A stretch of 16,339 nt of DNA from Candidatus Staskawiczbacteria bacterium (GTDB lineage Bacteria; Patescibacteriota; Minisyncoccia; Minisyncoccales; Staskawiczbacteraceae), in assembly GCA_903850725.1 (NCBI GenBank), contig CAINMG010000099.1, positions 1 through 16,339 of the forward strand, written 5' to 3'. Each line of letters begins with the position of its first letter. Within the stretch, counting starts at the first letter, position 1. The position numbers and the translations under genes were made by a program. The notes beneath the pieces are model-generated. The model was not told the origin of the DNA, did not search any database, and worked only from the letters and a program-made list of their open reading frames with translations. Below are positions 5,386-12,181 of this stretch, in pieces.

Positions 5386-6451
5386 AAAAGTTTTTGTGGC
5401 TATGTCTGGGGGAGTAGATTCCTCGGTTTCAGCTGCTTTGCTTAAGCAAGCTGGTTTTAATGTGGTTGGAGTTTATATGAAACAGTGGAGCCCAAAAGTT
5501 TTGGGAAGCGCTTGTATTTGGAAACAAGATAGGCAAGATGCTATGGCAGTTTGTGCTAAATTGCAGATTCCTTTTTTAACTTGGGATTATTCAAAAGAAT
5601 ATGAAAAACAGGTTGGGAAATATATGATTGATTCATATAGAAAGGGGATTACTCCAAATCCTGATGTAATGTGTAATAAAGTTATAAAATTTGGGCTTTT
5701 TTATGATAAAGCTATGAAAATGGGAGCAGATTTTGTAGCCACTGGCCATTACGCCAAGGTTGTAGCTGGTAGAAAAGTAGCTAGTAGCAAATCGAACCTA
5801 CAACCTACAACCTACAAGCTACAAACTGCGCGAGATCAAAATAAAGACCAAACATATTTTTTATATACTCTAAAAAAAGAACAATTATCTAAAATAGTTT
5901 TTCCTGTAGGTGGTTTGGAGAAGGCAGAGGTTAGAAAACTCGCTAAAAAATTTGGTTTAGAAAATGCAGAAAAAAAAGATAGCCAAGGAGTTTGTTTTAT
6001 TGGACCATTGAATATGAAGCATTTTTTAAAAAGCTATATTAAGCCTAAAAAAGGAAACATTGTTTTAATAAAAAATAAAAAAGTCATCGGAACTCACGAT
6101 GGGGTTTACTATTATACTATTGGGCAAAGACATGGATTGGATATTAAAGATGGGGGAGGGCCATATTTTGTAATAAAAAAAGATATAAAGAAAAATATTA
6201 TTTATGTTGGTACAGAAAAAGATTTATTATGCAAAAAAACTAAGGTCATAGATATTAGTTGGATTAATAAACCTAAAATTTTTCCTGTTTTACTTGATGT
6301 AAAAATAAGATATAGAACAAAATCTGCTAAAGCTAAATTAGATAAAAACGGAAATTTAATTTTTAATAAACCGCAAAGAGCTGTCACGGAAGGCCAGTCC
6401 GCAGTTTTTTATCGTGGCAATGAAGTCCTCGGCGGGGGAATAATCAAGTAG
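5366..6451 (+). CDS. mnmA: tRNA-specific 2-thiouridylase MnmA
   Basis: MnmA activates uridine 34 of Lys, Glu and Gln tRNAs with ATP and inserts sulfur relayed from cysteine desulfurase. The PP-loop SGGVDSS is at residues 14-20. The two catalytic cysteines are C103 (NPDVMCNKVIKFG) and C210 (SQGVCFIG). ATGHYAK, DQNKDQTYFLY and the C-terminal beta-barrel (YYTIGQRHGL and AVFYRGNEVLGGGII) are all present. Length (361 aa) is normal for the family. An insertion near residues 132-154, between GHYAKV and ARDQNKDQ, is encoded partly by four heptamer repeats. The gene overlaps the scaffold gene by 20 bases, so translation is probably coupled and the product works with the desulfurase upstream. No terminator is seen before the next promoter at 6467. 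Confidence 0.95.
   Translation: MKNITGKKVFVAMSGGVDSSVSAALLKQAGFNVVGVYMKQWSPKVLGSACIWKQDRQDAMAVCAKLQIPFLTWDYSKEYEKQVGKYMIDSYRKGITPNPDVMCNKVIKFGLFYDKAMKMGADFVATGHYAKVVAGRKVASSKSNLQPTTYKLQTARDQNKDQTYFLYTLKKEQLSKIVFPVGGLEKAEVRKLAKKFGLENAEKKDSQGVCFIGPLNMKHFLKSYIKPKKGNIVLIKNKKVIGTHDGVYYYTIGQRHGLDIKDGGGPYFVIKKDIKKNIIYVGTEKDLLCKKTKVIDISWINKPKIFPVLLDVKIRYRTKSAKAKLDKNGNLIFNKPQRAVTEGQSAVFYRGNEVLGGGIIK
5797..5824 (+). repeat. Four tandem heptamers (CCTACAA) inside mnmA
   Basis: CCTACAA occurs at 5797, 5804 and 5811, with a fourth copy GCTACAA at 5818. The sequence GGTTGTAGCT at 5758-5767 is nearly the inverse of AGCTACAAAC at 5817-5826, so the insertion is also bounded by an inverted repeat. The repeats encode part of NLQPTTYKLQT, in a surface loop of MnmA. 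Confidence 0.75.
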
Positions 6452-6466
6452 TATTGCATTTATGTA

Positions 6467-6495
6467 TTGACACGGCTTTTTATTTTTGATAAGAT
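6467..6495 (+). promoter_or_regulatory. Promoter of the copper operon
   Basis: TTGACA (6467-6472), a 17-base spacer, then TAAGAT (6490-6495). The start would be near 6502, inside the putative CsoR operator, and the leader of about 130 bases contains structured element copy 2. Confidence 0.8.
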
Positions 6496-6502
6496 AGACC
6501 TA

Positions 6503-6519
6503 TACCCTAGGTATGGGTA
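6503..6519. promoter_or_regulatory. Putative CsoR operator
   Basis: TACCC (6503-6507) and GGGTA (6515-6519) form an inverted repeat with seven bases between them, lying over the predicted transcription start. CsoR-family repressors bind TACCC/GGGTA-type inverted repeats at promoters. The csoR gene itself follows, so Cu(I)-relieved autorepression is expected. Confidence 0.65.
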
Positions 6520-6525
6520 ATAATT

Positions 6526-6623
6526 GCTCGGCAAATAAACTTTTTTTTCCGTGGCTGAGCCACTGCGGTGTGCTCCAGCTTGCCCTACTGGGCAACCTAC
6601 AAAAAAAGTTCATTTTGCCTCGC
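6526..6623 (+). repeat. Dispersed structured element, copy 2 (leader of csoR)
   Basis: This copy is 98 bp and matches copy 1 base for base over the left 60 and the right 30 or so bases. The first hairpin (GTGGC-TGA-GCCAC, 6551-6563) is unchanged. The second differs in sequence yet still pairs: TTGCCC (6580-6585), TACT loop, GGGCAA (6590-6595). The retained pairing suggests that the structure matters. It lies in the 5' UTR of csoR, ending ten bases before the ATG. Confidence 0.85.
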
Positions 6624-6632
6624 TTTAATACA

Positions 6633-6905
6633 ATGACTATAAATAAAGAAAAAACAGTAATTAATTTTAAGAAGGCAAATTCTTTGACAGCTAAAATCGT
6701 AGAAATGATACAGCAGGATAATTATTGTATTGATATTATGCAACAGAATTTGGCTGTAATTGGGCTTTTAAGATCAGCTCATGAAATGTTAATGGAAAAT
6801 CATTTGAATTCTTGTTTTAAAAATGCAATGGCTTCTAAAAACGAAAAGAAGAAACAAGCTATGACAGAAGAGATATTAAAAGTAACAAAATTATTTAATA
6901 AATAA
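6633..6905 (+). CDS. csoR: CsoR-family copper-sensing repressor
   Basis: This 90-residue all-helical protein of the CsoR/RcnR (DUF156) family acts as a tetrameric repressor that leaves DNA on binding Cu(I). The ligand set C32 (NYCIDI), H57 and C61 (ENHLNSC) has exactly the spacing of C36, H61 and C65 in Mycobacterium tuberculosis CsoR, so copper rather than nickel or formaldehyde is the likely effector. The frame is open back to an ATG at 6513, but that reading would translate the structured repeat and give 130 aa. The ATG at 6633 restores normal family length and is chosen. It heads the copper operon, with its operator upstream and the HMA/DsbD-like gene 11 bases downstream. The N-terminal arm lacks some of the usual basic residues. 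Confidence 0.88.
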   Translation: MTINKEKTVINFKKANSLTAKIVEMIQQDNYCIDIMQQNLAVIGLLRSAHEMLMENHLNSCFKNAMASKNEKKKQAMTEEILKVTKLFNK

Positions 6906-6916
6906 AATTAAAAATT

Positions 6917-8302
6917 ATGGCAAAACAGCATACGTATAAAGTTTCTGGAATGCATTGTGCTTCCTGTGAAATATTAGTTGAAAAAAAATTATTAGAGATT
7001 GATGGCATAAAATCAATTGATGCATCAACCAGTAATGGTCAAGTAGTAATAAATTATGAGGGGGAGCTTCCAGATTTGCATAAAATAAATAATCTTTTCA
7101 AGAAAGAGGGTTATTTTTTTTCTGATGTTGGGAGTGAGTTGGGAATAGGCCATAAAGCTTCGGAGGGTAAAAAAGTCTTAAATAAAACTTTCTTGGCTTT
7201 TGATATTGCTTTGTTTTTTATTGTAGTTTTTTTGCTTTTAGAAAAAGTTGGCGTGGGAGGGCTGTTGAATGTAGGTTCTGAGTCTTCTCTGGGGGCATTT
7301 TTTGGATTTGGACTTTTAGCAGGATTTTCTTCTTGCGCTGCTTTGGTTGGTGGCATCGTTTTATCTATGTCAAAACAATGGTCAGAACTTTACTCTGAAA
7401 AGCAGACTACAGCTCAAAAATTACAACCTCATCTCATGTTTAATATTGGTAGAATAATTTCTTATGGGGTTTTTGGGGCATTTTTGGGAGCAGTTGGCAG
7501 TCAAATAAAAGTGTCAGTTGGGCTAACTTCGTTTTTGATTATTTTAATTTCTTTTGTGATGATGGCCTTAGCTTTGCAGATGTTGGGGATTAAAGCATTT
7601 AGGGAATTTCAGTTTGCTTTGCCAAAATCAATAACTCGTAATATTGCAGATGAAAAGAAATTTAGTGGTAAATATATGCCATTTGTTATGGGAGCTTTAA
7701 CATTTTTCTTGCCTTGTGGTTTTACAATTACAGCGCAAGGACTAGCTTTACTTTCTGGTAGCTTACTTCAGGGTGGGCTGATAATGGCAGTTTTTGCTTT
7801 GGGGACAGCTCCAGCTCTTTTAATTATTGGAATGTCTTCTGTTAAGTTTTTCTCGAAGCCAAATTATGCAGAAACATTTTCAAAAGTTGCAGGATTTTTA
7901 GTTTTATTTTTTGCTTTATTTAATATAAATGCACAAATGAATGTATTGGGGTTTCCTGGGTTTGGCAGTTTGTTTACAAATAATTCTGATTCTATGGCTA
8001 ATCAAAAAGATTTGCCAGTAATTGTAAATGGAAAACAAATAATAAAAATGAATGCTTCGGCTTCTGGCTATAGCCCAAGTTATTTTAAAGTAAGAGTTGG
8101 TGTGCCAGTAATATGGGAAATTACAGATACTGGAACTTCTGGGTGTACAAATGCTGTAATATCAAAAAGTTTATTTTCAGGTTCTATACCCCTAACTCCT
8201 GGAAAGGTTTCAGTAAAAGAATTTACTCCAGAAAAAGCAGGTAAATATAAATTTTCTTGTTGGATGGGTATGGTGGTAGGAACAATAGAGGTAATAAATT
8301 AA
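6917..8302 (+). CDS. Membrane protein fusing HMA, DsbD/TauE-like and cupredoxin domains
   Basis: Three parts are visible in 461 aa. Residues 1-70 are a heavy-metal-associated domain with GMHCASC (11-17). Residues about 88-355 hold some six or seven membrane segments of the DsbD_2/TauE-SafE-like superfamily, with FSSCAAL in the first half and FFLPCGFT in the second, the sort of paired cysteines used in transmembrane thiol or metal transfer. Residues about 365-461 form a cupredoxin-like domain outside the membrane, with C410 (SGCTNAV) and CWMGM (448-452) as likely copper ligands. The order suggests copper picked up in the cytoplasm by HMA and passed across the membrane to the cupredoxin, or reduction of that site. 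Such proteins are usually annotated as sulfite exporter TauE/SafE family; a sulfite role is unlikely here given the csoR and copA context. Confidence 0.85.
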   Translation: MAKQHTYKVSGMHCASCEILVEKKLLEIDGIKSIDASTSNGQVVINYEGELPDLHKINNLFKKEGYFFSDVGSELGIGHKASEGKKVLNKTFLAFDIALFFIVVFLLLEKVGVGGLLNVGSESSLGAFFGFGLLAGFSSCAALVGGIVLSMSKQWSELYSEKQTTAQKLQPHLMFNIGRIISYGVFGAFLGAVGSQIKVSVGLTSFLIILISFVMMALALQMLGIKAFREFQFALPKSITRNIADEKKFSGKYMPFVMGALTFFLPCGFTITAQGLALLSGSLLQGGLIMAVFALGTAPALLIIGMSSVKFFSKPNYAETFSKVAGFLVLFFALFNINAQMNVLGFPGFGSLFTNNSDSMANQKDLPVIVNGKQIIKMNASASGYSPSYFKVRVGVPVIWEITDTGTSGCTNAVISKSLFSGSIPLTPGKVSVKEFTPEKAGKYKFSCWMGMVVGTIEVIN

Positions 8303-8310
8303 TTTTTTGT

Positions 8311-8342
8311 AAAAAAAGAAGCCCCCGGTATTACCGTTGGCT
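8311..8342 (-). terminator. Intrinsic terminator of the minus-strand 69-aa gene
   Basis: Read on the minus strand, AGCC/GGCT and CGGT/ACCG form a hairpin with a symmetric AA/GG internal loop, followed by TC and seven T residues. It lies 33 bases after the stop of the minus-strand gene, between the two parts of the copper operon. Confidence 0.75.
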
Positions 8343-8374
8343 AGGTTGGATCCCATGATAGCGATTCTGAGAGT

Positions 8375-8584
8375 TTATAGTTTGATCTCGGCGATCTTTG
8401 CCATTTGCTCTTCAGAAAGATCCATTTCGATATCTTGCTCCTTTAGCTTTTCTCCTAGTTTTTCGGCCAGAAGATAGAAAGCTAAAATTAGTTTACTATG
8501 AGAAAACTTTGACTGACCTGCAAAGCTTTTCCCAATCTCCTGGTGGATTGAAATAATTTTTTTGAGGGCTTCGCTTGCGTTCAT
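8375..8584 (-). CDS. Orphan minus-strand small protein, 69 aa
   Basis: I do not recognise this protein. From the ATG at 8584 it is MNASEALKKI through MAKIAEIKL: 69 residues, almost entirely helical, acidic toward the end, with no cysteine or membrane segment. A strong Shine-Dalgarno AAGGAG (8592-8597) lies seven bases upstream, so the longer 93-aa reading is rejected. A promoter (8628-8656) and a terminator (8311-8342) on the same strand make it a complete unit within the plus-strand copper region. Codon use and SD strength differ from those of the copper genes. It resembles other orphan cassettes in the window in layout but not in sequence. A copper role is not implied by its location. Confidence 0.72.
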   Translation of the reverse strand: MNASEALKKIISIHQEIGKSFAGQSKFSHSKLILAFYLLAEKLGEKLKEQDIEMDLSEEQMAKIAEIKL

Positions 8585-8627
8585 GGCTTTTCTCCTTGGG
8601 GGGCTACAATAATAGATAACTAAATAT

Positions 8628-8656
8628 AGATTATAAAAATTAATTAAATTTGTCAA
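8628..8656 (-). promoter_or_regulatory. Minus-strand promoter of the 69-aa gene
   Basis: On the minus strand TTGACA (8651-8656) is followed after 17 bases by TAATCT (8628-8633). The -35 box ends exactly one base before the ATG of the plus-strand DUF1858 gene at 8657, so polymerase binding here would clash with transcription of the copper genes. Confidence 0.75.
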
Positions 8657-8881
8657 ATGAAAATCAAAAAAAATACAAAAATCATTAAGATATCTAGAGT
8701 TTCGACTTTAGAAAAGATATTAGAGAAATCTGGGGCAGAAGAAATTTTGGCAAAACATGGAGTGCCTTGCATTTCTTGCCCTATGGCCAAATTTGAGGCG
8801 ACAGAACTAAAAATAGGTGATGTATGTAAAATGTATGGGATAAATATAGTAAAATTATTAAAAGATTTAAATAGTAAATAG
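8657..8881 (+). CDS. DUF1858-domain CxxC protein
   Basis: This 74-aa protein is of the DUF1858 (hybrid-cluster-associated disulfide, ScdA N-terminal-like) type: a short helical domain with a redox or metal CxxC, here C38 and C41 in GVPCISCPMA, followed by an acidic helix and IGDVCKMYGIN. In other genomes such domains accompany Fe-S repair or thiol redox proteins; the exact reaction is not known. It lies four bases before copA, so the two are co-transcribed, and a role in handling thiols or copper for the ATPase is a reasonable inference. No plus-strand promoter was found just upstream, which leaves read-through from csoR as the likely source of transcript. The first 15 residues are Lys-rich. 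Confidence 0.82.
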   Translation: MKIKKNTKIIKISRVSTLEKILEKSGAEEILAKHGVPCISCPMAKFEATELKIGDVCKMYGINIVKLLKDLNSK

Positions 8882-8885
8882 TTAT

Positions 8886-11114
8886 ATGGAAAAGCAAATA
8901 TTTAATGTAAAAGGTATGCACTGTGCCAGTTGTTCTGCAGTAATTACCGATAAAATAAAAAAGCTTGATGGTATTAAAAACATCAATGTAAATTTGGCAA
9001 CAGAAAAAGCAAAAGTGGAATTCGATGAAAATAAAGTTTCATTAGAAAAAATGAATCAAGAAATTTCTAAGCTTGGATATGAATTTATTTCTGATAAAAA
9101 ACAGTCTAATAGTAAATTAGAGGAGCTTGCAATTCAAAAGAATAAATTATATTTTATTTTGCCAATTGCTGTTGTAGTTTTTTTGATAATGATGTTTGAT
9201 ATTTTATCCCAATTATTTTCTTTTATGCCAAACTTGCCACTGCCAATGGAATTTTTAAATGTAATTTTATTAATTATTTCTACTGTTGTAATGTTTTGGA
9301 TAGGACAGCCATTTTTGCAAGGTGTAGCTCGTTTTGTAAAATATAAGGTGGCAAATATGGACACTTTAATTGGCATAGGAACTTCTGTAGCATATATTTA
9401 CAGCGCAGTCATAACTCTTTTCCCCCAAGCAAGATTATATTTTAACCTACCATCTGAAACATATTTTGATGTGGTAATTGTAGTAATAGGTTTTGTTGTT
9501 TTAGGAAAATATTTAGAAGCTAAAAGTAAATTAAAAACTGGCCTTGCAATTGAAAAACTTTTAGGCTTACAAGCAAAAACAGCACAAGTTTTAAGAGATG
9601 GAAAAGAAATAGAAATTTCAATAGCAGAAGTTTTGGTTGGGGATGTTGTTTTAGTAAAACCAGGTGGGAAAATCCCAGTTGATGGAAAAATAATTGAAGG
9701 TCAGTCTTCAATAGATGAGGGCATGATTACTGGTGAAGCAATTTCAGTAGATAAAACAATTGGAGATTTAGTCTTTGGTTCTACTATAAATAAACAAGGA
9801 AGTTTTAAATTCCAAGCTTTAAGGGTTGGAGACCAAACTCTTTTAGCAAATATTATAAAAATGGTAGAAGATGCTCAAGGATCCAAAGCTCCAATTCAGG
9901 ATATGGCGGACAAAGTTTCAGCTGTTTTCGTGCCTATTGTTTTGGTACTATCTATTTTAGGATTTATTATGTGGTTAATTATTGGAGGAGTAAATAATGC
10001 GATTTTATCTTTTGTGGGAGTTTTAGTTATTGCTTGCCCTTGTGCCTTGGGCCTTGCTACTCCAACTGCAATTATTGTAGGTGTAGGTAAAGGGGCTGAA
10101 AATGGAATATTAATTAAGGACGCAGAATCTTTAGAAAAATTAGCTAGTGTTAATATTATTGTTATGGATAAAACTGGAACAATCACAGAAGGCAAGCCGG
10201 CCGTAACTGACATAAAGTCAGTTCCGGAATTTTCAATTTTCAATTTTCAATTTTCAATAAATGACAAAATTTCTAAATTATCAAAAAATGAATTAATGCT
10301 TTTGACAATTGCAGGCTCTGTGGAAAAAATGTCTGAACACCCATTGGCTTTGGCTATTGTAGAAAAGGCAAAAGAAGAAGGTCTTAAGTTTTTGCCAGTA
10401 AATAATTTTAAGGCCGAGCACGGCGTGGGCGTATTTGGAGAAATTAATGGACAAAAAATTTATATACATAAACCAAATAAAGATGAGAATAACTTAGATA
10501 TAAAAAATTTACAAGACCAAGGTAAAACAGTTATTGAGATTGAAATTGATGGAAAAAAAGCAGGGTTGATTTCAATTGCAGACAAGATTAAAGAAAATGC
10601 AAAAGAAGTTATTGCTAATTTACGTAAAAAAGGCATAGAGGTAATTATGCTAACTGGCGACAATCATAGGTCTGCAAGTTATATTGCAGAGCTTGCTGGA
10701 ATAAAAATTGTTATTGCTGAAGTTGTGCCTCAAGATAAGGCAAGTAAAATAAAAGAATTGCAGGGTCAAGGTAAAAAAGTGGCTATGGTGGGGGATGGCA
10801 TAAATGATGCTCCTGCTTTGGCTCAAGCTGATGTTGGTATTGCTATGGCTACAGGAACAGATGTGGCAATTGAATCTGCAGGAATTACGCTTTTGCATGG
10901 CGATATTAGTAAAATTTTAAAAGCCATAAATTTATCAAAATCAACAATAAGAACAATAAAACAAAATTTATTTTGGGCATTTATTTATAATGTTGTTGGT
11001 ATCCCCTTAGCTTTGAGCGGAATTTTGAATCCAGTTTTTGCTGGCATGGCTATGGCTTTAAGTTCTGTTTCGGTGGTAAGTAATTCTTTACGTTTAAAAA
11101 CCAAGAAACTGTGA
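8886..11114 (+). CDS. copA: Cu(I)-translocating P1B-type ATPase
   Basis: This ATP-driven exporter of Cu(I) from the cytoplasm is 742 aa with one N-terminal HMA domain (MHCASC, residues 11-16). The core motifs are all present: the actuator TGE, CPC (384-386) in the ion path, the phosphorylated D428 in DKTGT, SEHPLA for ATP binding, TGDN and GDGINDAPAL. In the last two helices YN (FIYNVVGIPLA) and MxxSS (MAMALSSVSV) complete the Cu(I)-specific pattern, so copper or silver rather than zinc or cadmium is the substrate. A short insertion after DKTGT (about residues 445-460, SIFNFQFSIN) is encoded by four heptamer repeats in the nucleotide-binding domain. It follows DUF1858 by four bases and is expected to be under CsoR control. 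It ends in TGA. Confidence 0.96.
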   Translation: MEKQIFNVKGMHCASCSAVITDKIKKLDGIKNINVNLATEKAKVEFDENKVSLEKMNQEISKLGYEFISDKKQSNSKLEELAIQKNKLYFILPIAVVVFLIMMFDILSQLFSFMPNLPLPMEFLNVILLIISTVVMFWIGQPFLQGVARFVKYKVANMDTLIGIGTSVAYIYSAVITLFPQARLYFNLPSETYFDVVIVVIGFVVLGKYLEAKSKLKTGLAIEKLLGLQAKTAQVLRDGKEIEISIAEVLVGDVVLVKPGGKIPVDGKIIEGQSSIDEGMITGEAISVDKTIGDLVFGSTINKQGSFKFQALRVGDQTLLANIIKMVEDAQGSKAPIQDMADKVSAVFVPIVLVLSILGFIMWLIIGGVNNAILSFVGVLVIACPCALGLATPTAIIVGVGKGAENGILIKDAESLEKLASVNIIVMDKTGTITEGKPAVTDIKSVPEFSIFNFQFSINDKISKLSKNELMLLTIAGSVEKMSEHPLALAIVEKAKEEGLKFLPVNNFKAEHGVGVFGEINGQKIYIHKPNKDENNLDIKNLQDQGKTVIEIEIDGKKAGLISIADKIKENAKEVIANLRKKGIEVIMLTGDNHRSASYIAELAGIKIVIAEVVPQDKASKIKELQGQGKKVAMVGDGINDAPALAQADVGIAMATGTDVAIESAGITLLHGDISKILKAINLSKSTIRTIKQNLFWAFIYNVVGIPLALSGILNPVFAGMAMALSSVSVVSNSLRLKTKKL
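10229..10257 (+). repeat. Four tandem heptamers (ATTTTCA) inside copA
   Basis: The C residues fall at 10234, 10241, 10248 and 10255, a strict period of seven, giving four units of ATTTTCA. They encode the aromatic stretch FSIFNFQFSIN between the phosphorylation site and the SEHPLA motif, where P-type ATPases vary in length. Confidence 0.8.
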
Positions 11115-11181
11115 ATAAAAAAGTTGAAGTAATAATTAATTTATGCTTTAATTAAGTATAATATTATTAAATTGATTTGGT

Positions 11182-11577
11182 ATGAATAAAAATATATTAT
11201 TAGTTGTTGGTTTTATAGTTTTAGTTGTCTTGGCCGTATTTTTATATTTTGGATATACAAATGGCAGTTTAAATAAAATATTTTCTTACTTTAGTAAGCC
11301 AAGAGTTGAAATTAGTGGGGTTATTTTATTCTATGGTGATGGCTGTTCTCACTGTGCCAATGTTGATAAATTTATTTTAGACAATAAAGTTGAAGATAAA
11401 GTAAAATTTACAAAATTAGAAGTTTTTAATAATAAACAAAATGCAAATATTTTGGTAGAAAAAGCAAATGCCTGTGGCTTGCCAACAGATAAAATTGGAG
11501 TACCATTTTTGTGGGATGGCACAAGGTGCATTTCTGGAGATGTTGATATAATTAAATTTTTTGAAAATGCAAAATAA
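11182..11577 (+). CDS. Membrane-anchored thioredoxin-fold protein
   Basis: The protein has 131 aa. Residues 4-25 form one hydrophobic membrane segment; the rest is a small thioredoxin/glutaredoxin-like domain facing outward. The redox pair is C55-x2-C58 in YGDGCSHCANV, and the cis-proline region is GVPFLWDG. Two further cysteines, in NACGL and TRCISG, are seen. It probably reduces or isomerises thiols, or keeps copper-site cysteines reduced. It starts 67 bases after copA; a perfect TATAAT at 11157-11162 lies upstream, without a good -35 box, so it may be co-transcribed or have its own start. Its end overlaps the next gene, a CPVC membrane protein, by 11 bases, which suggests that the two work as a pair in passing electrons across the membrane. 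Confidence 0.82.
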   Translation: MNKNILLVVGFIVLVVLAVFLYFGYTNGSLNKIFSYFSKPRVEISGVILFYGDGCSHCANVDKFILDNKVEDKVKFTKLEVFNNKQNANILVEKANACGLPTDKIGVPFLWDGTRCISGDVDIIKFFENAK

Positions 11578-12079
11578 CAAAATAGTTTTATTTTTAGGAG
11601 TACTATTTTTTGGCTTGGTATCTGCTGGCAGTGTTTTAGCTCAACCTGTTTGTCCTGTTTGCGTTGTGGCTGTAGCTGGGGGGCTTGGTTTATCAAGATG
11701 GATTGGGGTTGATGATGTTATAACTTCGCTTTGGATAGGCGCTCTTTTGATGGCTCTGGTTTTATGGACAATCTCCTGGCTCAAAAAAAAGAATTGGAAT
11801 TTTAAATTTAGCGATATAGCTGTATTTTTATTATATTATTTATTCACATATATTCCTTTATATTATGCTGGCATAATTGGACAAGGAAATAATATTTTGG
11901 GAATGGATAAAGTTTTGTTTGGTTCAATTTTGGGAACATTAATTTTTATATTTGCACTTTGGTTCAATAATTATTTAAAAGTTAAGAACAATGGTAGGGG
12001 GTATTTTCCTTATCAAAAAGTAGTAGTGCCATTTGTAATTTTATTATTAAGCAGTCTAATTACATATTTTATAATTTAG
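11567..12079 (+). CDS. Membrane protein with N-terminal CPVC motif
   Basis: The protein has 170 aa from the ATG at 11567 (a TTG at 11561 is a less likely start). It opens with a signal-peptide-like segment ending near residue 26, then a conserved-looking QPVCPVCVVAVAGGLGLSRW with C29 and C32 at the outer membrane face. About four further membrane helices follow, at roughly 44-62, 75-97, 110-130 and 148-168. Similar CPxC-containing small membrane proteins occur in Patescibacteria next to thioredoxin-like genes, from memory of the group; no function is established. Overlap with the thioredoxin-like gene and position after copA suggest a membrane partner in thiol redox, perhaps playing the part of DsbD or DsbB. 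This is inference from context. Confidence 0.65.
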   Translation: MQNNKIVLFLGVLFFGLVSAGSVLAQPVCPVCVVAVAGGLGLSRWIGVDDVITSLWIGALLMALVLWTISWLKKKNWNFKFSDIAVFLLYYLFTYIPLYYAGIIGQGNNILGMDKVLFGSILGTLIFIFALWFNNYLKVKNNGRGYFPYQKVVVPFVILLLSSLITYFII

Positions 12080-12091
12080 ACTTACAATTAC

Positions 12092-12171
12092 GCTCGCCAA
12101 ATCAAATTTTTTTTCGTCTCGACCTGTCCATAGGCGGTTTCCCTCGCCTCAAAAAAATTTATTTGGCTCGC
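12092..12171 (+). repeat. Diverged structured element, copy 3
   Basis: It has the same design as 3418-3520: a left arm with GCTCGCCAAAT and a T8 run, a right arm with A7 and TTTGGCTCGC, imperfectly complementary, enclosing a GC-richer core with GGCG/CGCC. It is shorter (80 bp), and its core sequence is unrelated. It ends ten bases before the ATG of the next gene, the same position as copy 2 relative to csoR. Confidence 0.6.
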
Positions 12172-12181
12172 TTATTTTTAT

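Noticed and set aside
6513..6632. 40-residue N-terminal extension of CsoR
   Set aside because: It would translate the operator and the structured repeat; CsoR proteins are about 90 residues and ATG 6633 gives this.
9896..10243. Minus-strand ORF of 115 codons inside copA
   Set aside because: It lies opposite conserved CopA motifs, has no Shine-Dalgarno, and reads as a low-complexity Ile/Thr/Pro shadow frame.
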